Positions 1-5,959 of a DNA stretch of 11,634 nucleotides are shown piece after piece; position 1 is the first letter of the stretch, and each line of letters starts with the position of its first letter. The translations under genes and the position numbers were made by a program. Below the pieces are notes generated by a model. It did not search any database. It was not told the DNA's origin and was given only the letters and a program-made list of their open reading frames with translations. The DNA comes from DASRCB01 sp035653295 (lineage in GTDB: Bacteria > Acidobacteriota > Terriglobia > Bryobacterales > Bryobacteraceae), in the NCBI GenBank assembly GCA_035653295.1, contig DASRCB010000438.1, positions 1 to 11,634 on the forward strand. The letters are read 5' to 3'.

Positions 1-609
1 CGTGTAGGCCTCCTCATTGCGGCCCATGCGCGGATCGCGATCGAGCTCCATGACCAGCGTGGACAGCACGTGAATACCGACGGACCGCGCCTCGTCCGCC
101 GCCGCGGCGTAAATCGACCTGACCAGATCCATGTCGAACGAGCTGCCGATGGCGAGGCCCTCCGGGAACACCGTGGCGCCGCTGAACATGCCGCCATGGG
201 TGCCTTCCTCGTCTTCGAGCACGGGGATCTTCAGGCGGGTTTGAGTCAGCGCGATTCGCTGGAGCTCGTTGAAGTACTCGGCTTGCTCGCGCGCATTGGT
301 GCGCAGGATTTCATTGGCGAGGGTGAAGAAGCCGCAGCCGGGGCCGATTTCGGTGGTGTACGTACCGGCGGCGAATCGCTTGCACGCTTCGCGTTTGGAG
401 GGGATGTCCCGGCCCAGCTCGTCGACGTAGACGCAGGGGAGATTCAGCTGGCCGACCTTCTCCTTGAGGGTCATGCGAGCCATGAGGTCGTCGACGCGTT
501 CGTTGATGGGGCGTTTGGCATCGAGGTAGACGGGGGTGCTCTGCGCGAACAATGGCGCGGCAAGGCACACGGCGGCGGTCAGTGAAAGGAGTGGCGATCG
601 TCGTTCCAA
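1..609 (-). CDS. Secreted glycoside hydrolase family 3 (beta-glucosidase/xylosidase-like), N-terminal part
   Basis: Exported GH3 enzyme, expected to remove terminal beta-linked sugars from oligosaccharides in the periplasm or outside the cell. 203 codons are visible in an open frame that leaves the left edge. Residues 1-22 are a signal peptide (basic ERR, hydrophobic core, likely cleavage after PLFA). The GH3 N-domain opens at about 37 with ERVDDLMARMTLKEKVGQL. Family landmarks follow: EDEEGTHGG (132-140), GATVFPEGLAIGSSFD (144-159) and DRDPRMGRNEEAY (190-202), the RDPRxGR substrate-binding motif with Met where Trp is common. The catalytic Asp nucleophile and the C-terminal domains lie outside the window; such enzymes usually exceed 700 residues. 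The start is TTG at 609-607, chosen because GGGGAGA (615-621) lies 5 nt upstream and the signal peptide begins there. Family assignment is firm; substrate is not. It is divergent from the DUF4440 gene at 681. Confidence 0.9.
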   Translation of the reverse strand, partial: MERRSPLLSLTAAVCLAAPLFAQSTPVYLDAKRPINERVDDLMARMTLKEKVGQLNLPCVYVDELGRDIPSKREACKRFAAGTYTTEIGPGCGFFTLANEILRTNAREQAEYFNELQRIALTQTRLKIPVLEDEEGTHGGMFSGATVFPEGLAIGSSFDMDLVRSIYAAAADEARSVGIHVLSTLVMELDRDPRMGRNEEAYT

Positions 610-621
610 CGGTTTCTCCCC

Positions 622-647
622 TGCAGGCCCAGGGCCTGCTCCACAAT
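622..647. repeat. Palindromic repeat, copy 1, in a divergent intergenic region
   Basis: A perfect 8-bp inverted repeat, GCAGGCCC (623-630) and GGGCCTGC (632-639) around a single A, is followed by TCCACAAT. It matches the element at 4131-4156 at 21 of 26 positions without gaps, and the differences inside the stem keep base pairing. It lies between the start codons of the divergent GH3 and DUF4440 genes and abuts the GH3 ribosome-binding site. Repeat-family membership is seen directly. A role as operator, or as a hairpin in the GH3 5' leader, is possible but unproven. Confidence 0.7.
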
Positions 648-680
648 GAGCTTATGCCAGGCGGAATAGACTCTGTAGTG

Positions 681-1118
681 ATGAAGCCGTTGCTCGCATT
701 TCTGCTTGCCTCGTCCGCGCTGCTGGCCGCATCGCCGGATGCCGCCATTCGCGCCGTGCTTGACGACCAGGTGACCGCCTGGAATCGCGGCGACGTGGCC
801 GTATTCATGCGAGGCTATGCCGATTCCGCCGATACCATCTTCATCGGGGAGCAGATCACGAAAGGGTGGCAGCCGGTTCTGGAGCGGTATCGCAAAGCAT
901 ATCCGACGCCGGAAAAAATGGGCCGCCTCGCGTTTTCAGACATCGAGATTCGTCCGCTGGGCGACAGCCATGCTCTCGTGATCGGCCGGTATCACCTGAC
1001 CCGTGCGCCAGCCGACGGGGGAAATGCGGACGGAATTTTCAGCCTCGTCTTTCAGAGGACCAGCGGCGGCGAGTGGCAGATCATCGCTGATCACACCTCG
1101 TCCACCAAAAATCCCTGA
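681..1118 (+). CDS. Secreted DUF4440 / SnoaL-like (NTF2-fold) protein
   Basis: 145-residue exported protein of the DUF4440/SnoaL-like group in the NTF2-like superfamily. These are small cone-shaped alpha+beta folds with a central pocket; the cellular role is usually unknown. Residues 1-17 form a short signal peptide (MKPLLAFLLASSALLAA). The mature part shows the hallmarks: an N-terminal helix with DDQVTAWNRGD (28-38), MRGYADSADTIFI (43-55), TKGWQPVLERYRKAYP (60-75), then strands ending in FSLVFQR and the terminal EWQIIADHTS (131-140). The frame is open upstream to 552, but that stretch overlaps the divergent GH3 gene and lacks signal-peptide character, so ATG 681 is preferred (GTG 678 possible). 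The ribosome-binding site is weak: GGCGGA about 14 nt upstream. The gap to the permease gene is 28 nt, suggesting co-transcription. Family confident; function unknown. Confidence 0.82.
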   Translation: MKPLLAFLLASSALLAASPDAAIRAVLDDQVTAWNRGDVAVFMRGYADSADTIFIGEQITKGWQPVLERYRKAYPTPEKMGRLAFSDIEIRPLGDSHALVIGRYHLTRAPADGGNADGIFSLVFQRTSGGEWQIIADHTSSTKNP

Positions 1119-1146
1119 ACCTTGGCCGCCCGCGCTCTCGTAATGA

Positions 1147-3588
1147 GTGAGTATGCCGGCCATACTGAAGCGCGCCCTGCGCAGCCTCCGCAACACACCC
1201 AGCTTCACGGTGGTGGCGATCGCCGTCCTGGCCCTGGGGATCGGCGCAACGACGGCGATGTTCAGCATCACCCGCACCATTCTGCTGCAGCCGCTGGCCT
1301 ATCACGACCCGGAACAACTTGACTCGATTCTGATTCAGGTGCCCGCGCTGGCGCAGCGCTACCCAGCCATTCCCGTGAATGCGCTGCATTACCGCCTCTG
1401 GCGCGATCACGCGCGGACGCTGCGAAGCGCCGCCGCCGTGGGCCCGGCCACACATATCCTCTCGGGCGCGGGGGCGCCGGAACGGACCACCGGCGTACGC
1501 GTCAGCGCCAACCTGTTCGAGGTTCTGGGCGTCCAGCCGAGGCTGGGGCGGGCGTTCCTGCCCAATGAGGACCAGGAAGGGCATAACCGCGTGGTGGTGA
1601 TCAGCGATGGCTTGTGGCGCACGCGGCTGGGGGCGCGAACTGACGCTCTCGGGCGAAAGATTCTGCTCGACGGGACGCCATACGAAGTGATCGGCGTCAT
1701 GCCCGCGTCGTTCCAGTTTCCGCGCTCACGGCAGGTCTCGGACGTGATGCCGTTGCCCGAGCGAACGGACTTCTTCACCCCGCTGGTGTTCAACAAGGAT
1801 GACCTGTCCGGACCGGCGAGCAATTTCAATTACCTGGTGATCGCCCGCACCCGGCCTGGCGTTTCGACGGCGCAGGTGATTGCCGACCTGAGGGGCCTCG
1901 AATCGGTGTACACCGCGCAGATGCCGCCCGGAATTCAGATCGTGGCCGTGGTGAAACCGCTGCAGGAGGCCATGACCGGGCAGGTGCGCCGGCCGCTGCT
2001 GGTGCTGCTGGCCGCGGTCGGGCTGGTGCTGCTCATCGTGTGCATCAATCTGATGAACCTGATGCTGGTTCGCGGCTCGCAGCGGCGGCGCGAACGGGCG
2101 GTGCGGCTGGCGATGGGCGCCGGCGCGCGCGATCTGATTCGTGAAGCGATGGCGGAAAGCGTCTTGCTTTCCGTCGCCGGCGCGGCGCTCGGCTCATTGG
2201 CAGCAGTGTGGCTGCTGCAGGTGGTGCGCACTCGTGCGCCCATGGACCTGCCGCGCATCGAAGAGCTGGGGCTCGATCCCTTTGGGCTCGCCTTCGCGCT
2301 GGGCATCTCCGTGATGTGTGCGATTCTGTTCGGGCTCTGGCCCGCTTTACGGACGGCCCGCGTGGATCCTCAGGAGATTTTGCAGGCGTCCGGGCGGTCG
2401 TCCACTGAAGACCGCAAAGGGCTGCACGGCCGCAGCGCACTGATTTGCGCTGAGGTGGCGCTGAGCACGGTGCTGCTGCTCGGCGCGGGCCTGCTGCTGC
2501 GCAGTTTCACGCGCGTGGTGCAGGTCAACCCGGGCTTCGAAGTGCAGCATCTGCTCACGGCGAGAATTCAGCTGCCGCCTGACAAGTTCACGAAAAATGA
2601 GCAGTCGATCGCGTTTTACGAGGAGCTGGCGCGGCGCGCTCAGGCGATGCCTGGCGTCCGCGCGGCTGCGATGGTCTCGACGCTGCCGGTGACCCAGGAT
2701 GAAGATGTCAATCCCGTGGCCGATGCGGATCGCCCGCTGCCGCCGATGGCCGAGCAGCCGATCACCAACCTGCGCAGCGCGACGGGCAGCTATTTTCAGA
2801 CCGCCGGGATCCCGTTGCTGGCGGGCCGTACGTTCAATGATGGCGACCGGGCCGGCGCAAGCGTCATACTGACCGACAACCTCGCGGCGCGGCTGTGGCC
2901 CGGCCAGAGCGCGCTGGGGCGGTGGGTGGTCCGATTCGGGAACAAGCGACGCTTCCAGGTGGTGGGAGTAGTCGGCTCCGTGCATACGTCTTCGCTCACG
3001 GAACGGCCGGGGATGATGGCTTACTTCCCACTGGGCGATGAAATGAGCAACTCGATGGCGCTGGTCCTGCGCACCGCCGCTGATCCGCGCACCGCCGCCG
3101 GCTCCGTTCGCCGCCTGGTCAGCGGGCTGGATTCGCAGGTAGCGGTATCCGACGTCCGGTCCATGGGCGAGGTTGTCGCGCAATCCTACGCACAGCGCCG
3201 CTTCCAGTTAATCCTGCTCGCCGGTTTTGCGGGATCGGCGCTCATCCTCGCCTGCCTCGGAATCTACGGCGTGCTGTCGTTCTCGGTCACTCGGCGGATT
3301 CCGGAGATCGGCATCCGCATGGCGCTGGGCGCGCGTCCGGCGCAGGTGCTGGGCAGGATGCTGCAATCGGGCATGGCCCCGGTCGCGGCGGGTCTGGTTC
3401 TCGGGCTGGTTCTGTCGGCGCTCCTTGGAGGCGTCGTTCGCAGCTTATTATTCGGCGTAACGCCGCTCGATCCGCTGACCTGGTGCGGCGCCGCCGGATC
3501 GCTGCTCACCGCCGCTGCGCTCGCCTGCTGGTGGCCGGCTCGCCGGGCCGCCCGCCTGAATCCCGTTGAGGCGCTGCGGCGCCAGTAA
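1147..3588 (+). CDS. Duplicated MacB/FtsX-type ABC permease (ADOP family)
   Basis: 813-residue inner-membrane protein made of two tandem permease units, the architecture called acidobacterial duplicated orphan permease. Each unit is a transmembrane helix, a large periplasmic MacB-type core domain, then three helices of the FtsX domain. Unit 1: TM about 20-43, core about 55-272, TMs about 283-308, 337-360 and 380-402. Unit 2: TM about 430-455, core about 465-675, TMs about 685-712, 743-768 and 779-797. The cytoplasmic loops RERAVRLAMGA (315-325) and RIPEIGIRMALGA (717-729) are the matched FtsX coupling segments; each unit ends in a PALRTARVDP/PARRAARLNP motif. No ATPase is adjacent, hence 'orphan'. 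Family members are inferred to act in export or envelope processes; the substrate is unknown. The start is GTG 1147; ATG 1153 in frame is an alternative. There is no clear ribosome-binding site. Length is normal and no domain is broken. Confidence 0.92.
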   Translation: MSMPAILKRALRSLRNTPSFTVVAIAVLALGIGATTAMFSITRTILLQPLAYHDPEQLDSILIQVPALAQRYPAIPVNALHYRLWRDHARTLRSAAAVGPATHILSGAGAPERTTGVRVSANLFEVLGVQPRLGRAFLPNEDQEGHNRVVVISDGLWRTRLGARTDALGRKILLDGTPYEVIGVMPASFQFPRSRQVSDVMPLPERTDFFTPLVFNKDDLSGPASNFNYLVIARTRPGVSTAQVIADLRGLESVYTAQMPPGIQIVAVVKPLQEAMTGQVRRPLLVLLAAVGLVLLIVCINLMNLMLVRGSQRRRERAVRLAMGAGARDLIREAMAESVLLSVAGAALGSLAAVWLLQVVRTRAPMDLPRIEELGLDPFGLAFALGISVMCAILFGLWPALRTARVDPQEILQASGRSSTEDRKGLHGRSALICAEVALSTVLLLGAGLLLRSFTRVVQVNPGFEVQHLLTARIQLPPDKFTKNEQSIAFYEELARRAQAMPGVRAAAMVSTLPVTQDEDVNPVADADRPLPPMAEQPITNLRSATGSYFQTAGIPLLAGRTFNDGDRAGASVILTDNLAARLWPGQSALGRWVVRFGNKRRFQVVGVVGSVHTSSLTERPGMMAYFPLGDEMSNSMALVLRTAADPRTAAGSVRRLVSGLDSQVAVSDVRSMGEVVAQSYAQRRFQLILLAGFAGSALILACLGIYGVLSFSVTRRIPEIGIRMALGARPAQVLGRMLQSGMAPVAAGLVLGLVLSALLGGVVRSLLFGVTPLDPLTWCGAAGSLLTAAALACWWPARRAARLNPVEALRRQ

Positions 3589-3597
3589 GGAGCATCG

Positions 3598-3624
3598 GGT
3601 ATCTTCTATTGAGGAGGAGATACC
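3598..3624 (+). promoter_or_regulatory. Hairpin covering the Shine-Dalgarno of the Dabb gene
   Basis: GGTATCTTCT (3598-3607) pairs with AGGAGATACC (3615-3624): nine Watson-Crick pairs plus one G-T, with a 7-nt loop (3608-3614). The 3' arm and loop contain the gene's strong ribosome-binding site, GAGGAGGAGA (3611-3620), 8 nt before ATG 3629. In the transcript, folding would hide most of the Shine-Dalgarno. Pairing is seen directly; translational control, for example by coupling to the upstream permease or by temperature, is inferred. Confidence 0.5.
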
Positions 3625-3628
3625 TGGA

Positions 3629-4000
3629 ATGACGCACATCCGTACCCTGCTTGCCGGCCTGCTGCTTGCCGCGCTGGCAATGACTTCGGCGCTGGCCGCT
3701 CCGAATAAACCGAAGTCAGTGATCCACGTGATTACCATTCAGTGGAAGGCAGACGCGACTCCGGAGCAGATCCACAAGGCGATTCAGGCCGCTGAGAACA
3801 TCAACTATCCCGGCCTGAAGAACGTCTGGACGCGGCCGATTAAGATGCAGCTTCCCGAAGGTTACAAGCACATCATCGTCATGGAGTTCGAAAGCGAAGA
3901 CGCGCTGAAGAAGTACGCGGGCAGCGACGCCCAGAAGCAATGGTACGAGTCTTACATGCCGATTCGGGAGGAGAGCCGGACAGACGACATCACGAACTGA
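3629..4000 (+). CDS. Secreted Dabb (stress-responsive A/B barrel) domain protein
   Basis: 123-residue exported protein. Residues 1-23 are a clear signal peptide (MTHIR, long Leu/Ala core, SALA before APNKPK). Residues 31-115 match the Dabb fold, a small dimeric ferredoxin-like alpha+beta barrel: VIHVITIQWKADATPEQI opens the first strand and helix, NVWTRP and GYKHIIVMEFES give the middle strands, and EDALKKYAGSDAQKQWYES is the closing helix, where Dabb proteins typically have a 'Y..hp.H' segment. Members of this fold are called stress-responsive in plants, and some bind or cyclise small molecules; the role here is unknown. The start is set by GAGGAGGAGA 8 nt upstream; the longer open frame from 3566 overlaps the permease gene and lacks a signal peptide. 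It follows the permease by 40 nt on the same strand and ends before a stem-loop cluster that could terminate transcription. Confidence 0.8.
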   Translation: MTHIRTLLAGLLLAALAMTSALAAPNKPKSVIHVITIQWKADATPEQIHKAIQAAENINYPGLKNVWTRPIKMQLPEGYKHIIVMEFESEDALKKYAGSDAQKQWYESYMPIREESRTDDITN

Positions 4001-4012
4001 GGCTCCGGGCAG

Positions 4013-4031
4013 TGCAAGTTAGAGGCTTGCA
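4013..4031. repeat. Palindromic repeat, degenerate copy
   Basis: TGCAAG (4013-4018) and CTTGCA (4026-4031) form a 6-bp stem, extendable by two G-T pairs. The 19-nt unit matches the start of the copy at 4131 at 15 of 19 positions, all four differences lying in or near the loop. It begins 12 nt after the Dabb stop codon. Confidence 0.6.
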
Positions 4032-4075
4032 GGGGGCGGGCTGAGAGCCCGCCGCAGGGCGAGGCCCTGCCCCCC
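4032..4075. repeat. Double GC-rich stem-loop between convergent genes (BIME/terminator-like)
   Basis: Two perfect hairpins sit back to back, both with a GAG loop. GGCGGGCT (4035-4042) pairs with AGCCCGCC (4046-4053), and GCAGGGC (4054-4060) pairs with GCCCTGC (4064-4070). The flanks GGGG (4032-4035) and CCCCC (4071-4075) are complementary and could close both into a three-way or cruciform structure. No T-run follows on either strand, so this is not a classic intrinsic terminator. It could still slow or end transcription from both sides, since the Dabb gene and tadA converge here. Confidence 0.65.
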
Positions 4076-4128
4076 ATCGAGCGGGTACTTTCCGGAAATC
4101 ACCTTCAAATCGGTTCGTATCGAGCCGG

Positions 4129-4156
4129 GGTGCAAGCCTAAGGCTTGCACCACAAT
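4129..4156. repeat. Palindromic repeat, copy 2 (10-bp perfect stem)
   Basis: GGTGCAAGCC (4129-4138) pairs perfectly with GGCTTGCACC (4142-4151) around TAA, followed by ACAAT. This is the best-formed member of the family also seen at 622-647 and 4013-4031. It lies 31 nt beyond the tadA stop codon, so it could form a 3' stem-loop on the tadA transcript. The rest of the gap (4076-4128) shows only a short palindrome, TTTCCGGAAA, at 4089-4098. Confidence 0.7.
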
Positions 4157-4186
4157 CGCAGGCGAAACCGCCCGCGCCACCCGCAT

Positions 4187-4705
4187 TCAACGTGGCGCTG
4201 TCCTGCCCGGCGGTAGCTCGCGGCGGTGGTGAAAGAACCGCTGCAGGATTTCCAGGCATTCGACCGCCAGCACGCCCTCAACGACCTCGACGCGATGGTT
4301 GAGCAGCTCCGAATCGGCGATGCGGAACTTACTCCGGACGCCGCCGAAACGCAGGTCGCGCGCTCCGAAAACGAGGCGGCCCACGCGTGTGTTCACCAGC
4401 GCGCCGGCGCACATGGCGCAGGGCTCGAGCGTGACATACAGCGTGGCATCCTCGAGCCGGTAGTTCCTGGCGGCCGCGGCGGCCTCGCGCAGGACCATCA
4501 TCTCCGCGTGCGCCGTGGGGTCGGCGAGCGCAATCGGGGCGTTTCGTCCGCGCCCCAGAATCTCGCCACCGGCCACGAGCACGGCGCCTATGGGAACCTC
4601 GCCCGCGGCTTCCGCTTCGCGCGCAAGTTGCAGCGCGTCACGCATGTACTGCTCATCGGCGCTTACCGGCGCAACTCCGTCACTCGCCGGTTGAGAATGG
4701 CGCAT
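4187..4705 (-). CDS. tadA: tRNA-specific adenosine deaminase TadA
   Basis: Zinc enzyme that converts adenosine 34 to inosine in the anticodon of tRNA-Arg(ACG), allowing wobble decoding of Arg codons; cytoplasmic and usually essential. Counting from ATG 4705 (172 residues), the deaminase fold runs about 18-160. DPTAHAEM holds zinc ligand H66 and catalytic E68; EPCAMCAGA holds ligands C96 and C99. GEVPIGAVLV (35-44) and NYRLEDATLYVTLEP (81-95) are typical TadA segments, and ARDLRFGGVRSKF fits the substrate-facing region of bacterial TadA rather than a cytidine or guanine deaminase. The start is uncertain: no good ribosome-binding site precedes ATG 4705 or the in-frame TTG at 4717. The first 17 or so residues are poorly conserved in character, so an internal ATG before RDALQLA is also possible. 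It stands alone, divergent from the exporter operon. Confidence 0.93.
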   Translation of the reverse strand: MRHSQPASDGVAPVSADEQYMRDALQLAREAEAAGEVPIGAVLVAGGEILGRGRNAPIALADPTAHAEMMVLREAAAAARNYRLEDATLYVTLEPCAMCAGALVNTRVGRLVFGARDLRFGGVRSKFRIADSELLNHRVEVVEGVLAVECLEILQRFFHHRRELPPGRTAPR

Positions 4706-4777
4706 CCTGATAGACAAAGTACACTAAAATCAATCGAGCAAACAGGCGCCGAGGAGGCCTGAGTACCGGTTGCTGCT

Positions 4778-5950
4778 ATGTTGCGATACTTCTCTTTTAT
4801 CTTCCGAAGCAGCCTGCGGAACCGCCGCAGAAGCCTGCTGACCATTGCCAGTATCGCCGTTTCCCTGTGCCTTCTGGGCGTGCTGATGGCCATGTACACG
4901 GTGCTCTTTCTGTCCACGGACGCGACGCCGGCGCAGGCGCTTCGTCTGGTGGTGCATCACCGCGTGTCCATCACCCAGCCGCTGCCGGTCTCGTTCGAAC
5001 AGCGCATCCGCCAGGTTCCCGGCGTTCGCGACGCGATGATCTGGCAGTGGTTCGGCGGCGTTTACAAGGACGCGCGCGACCCCAAGAACTTTTTCGCGCG
5101 ACTGGTCGTCGAGCCCGATCATTTCTTCAACATCCGCTCCGAGCTGACCATGCCGGAGGATGAGAAACAGCAGTTCATCCACATGCGGTCGGGCTGCATT
5201 GTCGGACGGAAGCTCGCGAACCGCCTGAACTTCAAAATCGGCGACAAGGTGAACATTCAGGGCGATATCTTTCCGGTAAATCCCGAGCTGACAATCGTGG
5301 GCATTTACGATGATCCGACGGATACGGAAGAAGAGTCGCTGTACTTCAATTACCAGTACCTGCGCGAGGCGCTCGGCGGGAACAGCCAGCAGGACCTGAT
5401 CGGCGCGTTGTCGGTGGAAGCGGATAATCCGAACGATGTGCCGAAGGTGGCGCAGACCATCGACGACATGTTCGCCAACTCGCCGTATCCCACGAAAACC
5501 GAGTCGGAGAAAGCGTTCCAGCTCAGCTTCATTGCGTTTCTCGGTAATTTGAAGCTGTTTCTCGCGGCCATCTGCGGCGCGGTCACTTTCACCATTCTGC
5601 TGGTTTCGGCCAACACCATTTCGATGTCCGTGCGCGAGCGAGTGCGTGAGGTTGGGGTGCTGAAGACGCTGGGCTTCACGCGCGGGTCGATCCTGGGCAT
5701 CATCATCGGCGAAGCGGTGGTGATCGCCGGTATTGGAGGCGTCCTGGGTTCCCTGCTTGCCGGCGGGCTGTGCACCATGGTCCGCAACTTCCCATTCACG
5801 GCGGCGTTCTTCCGCAACCTGTTCTTTACGCCCGGGGTGGCGGCCACGGCGCTGGCCGCGGCGATCGTGATCGGTATCATCAGCTCATTCGTGCCCGCAT
5901 ACAGCGCGTCGCGGACTTCGATAATCGATTCGCTGCGCTACGCCGGATAA
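4778..5950 (+). CDS. ABC exporter permease, MacB/FtsX type (first of two)
   Basis: 390-residue inner-membrane permease, one half of an ABC exporter whose other parts follow directly. It has an N-terminal helix (about 19-45, after basic RNRRRS), a periplasmic MacB-type core domain (about 50-240) and three FtsX helices (about 258-283, 305-335, 353-378). The cytoplasmic loop VRERVREVGVLKTLGFTRG (285-303) is the classic FtsX/MacB segment contacting the ATPase. In mechanotransmission exporters such as MacB and LolCDE, this fold moves periplasmic cargo or pushes it through an outer channel; the substrate here is unknown. ATG 4778 is the only reasonable start because an in-frame stop lies at 4760-4762. 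The obvious Shine-Dalgarno GAGGAGG (4751-4757) is 20 nt away, unusually far. First gene of the operon, 9 nt before the second permease. Confidence 0.9.
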   Translation: MLRYFSFIFRSSLRNRRRSLLTIASIAVSLCLLGVLMAMYTVLFLSTDATPAQALRLVVHHRVSITQPLPVSFEQRIRQVPGVRDAMIWQWFGGVYKDARDPKNFFARLVVEPDHFFNIRSELTMPEDEKQQFIHMRSGCIVGRKLANRLNFKIGDKVNIQGDIFPVNPELTIVGIYDDPTDTEEESLYFNYQYLREALGGNSQQDLIGALSVEADNPNDVPKVAQTIDDMFANSPYPTKTESEKAFQLSFIAFLGNLKLFLAAICGAVTFTILLVSANTISMSVRERVREVGVLKTLGFTRGSILGIIIGEAVVIAGIGGVLGSLLAGGLCTMVRNFPFTAAFFRNLFFTPGVAATALAAAIVIGIISSFVPAYSASRTSIIDSLRYAG

Positions 5951-5959
5951 GAGGACGTC

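Noticed and set aside
70..585. Plus-strand open frame of 171 codons
   Set aside because: It lies antisense to the GH3 coding frame, which has a signal peptide and family motifs; the plus-strand translation has no recognisable domain.
552..680. N-terminal extension of the DUF4440 gene
   Set aside because: It overlaps the GH3 5' end and the palindromic repeat, and hides the signal peptide that begins at ATG 681.
311..808. Minus-strand open frame overlapping GH3 and DUF4440 genes
   Set aside because: Arg/Pro/His-rich translation in a frame other than GH3; a GC-rich shadow.
2347..3183. Long minus-strand frame inside the duplicated permease gene
   Set aside because: The sense frame carries a complete permease with all helices; the antisense product is His/Arg/Gln-rich with no domain.
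4691..4740. Possible sigma-70 promoters in the AT-rich tadA/exporter divergent gap
   Set aside because: The stretch is notably AT-rich and is likely to hold promoters, but no -35/-10 pair with acceptable spacing was found on either strand.
4226..4762. Plus-strand frame of 178 codons opposite tadA
   Set aside because: Antisense to a clear TadA with HAE and PCxxC motifs; no family resemblance.
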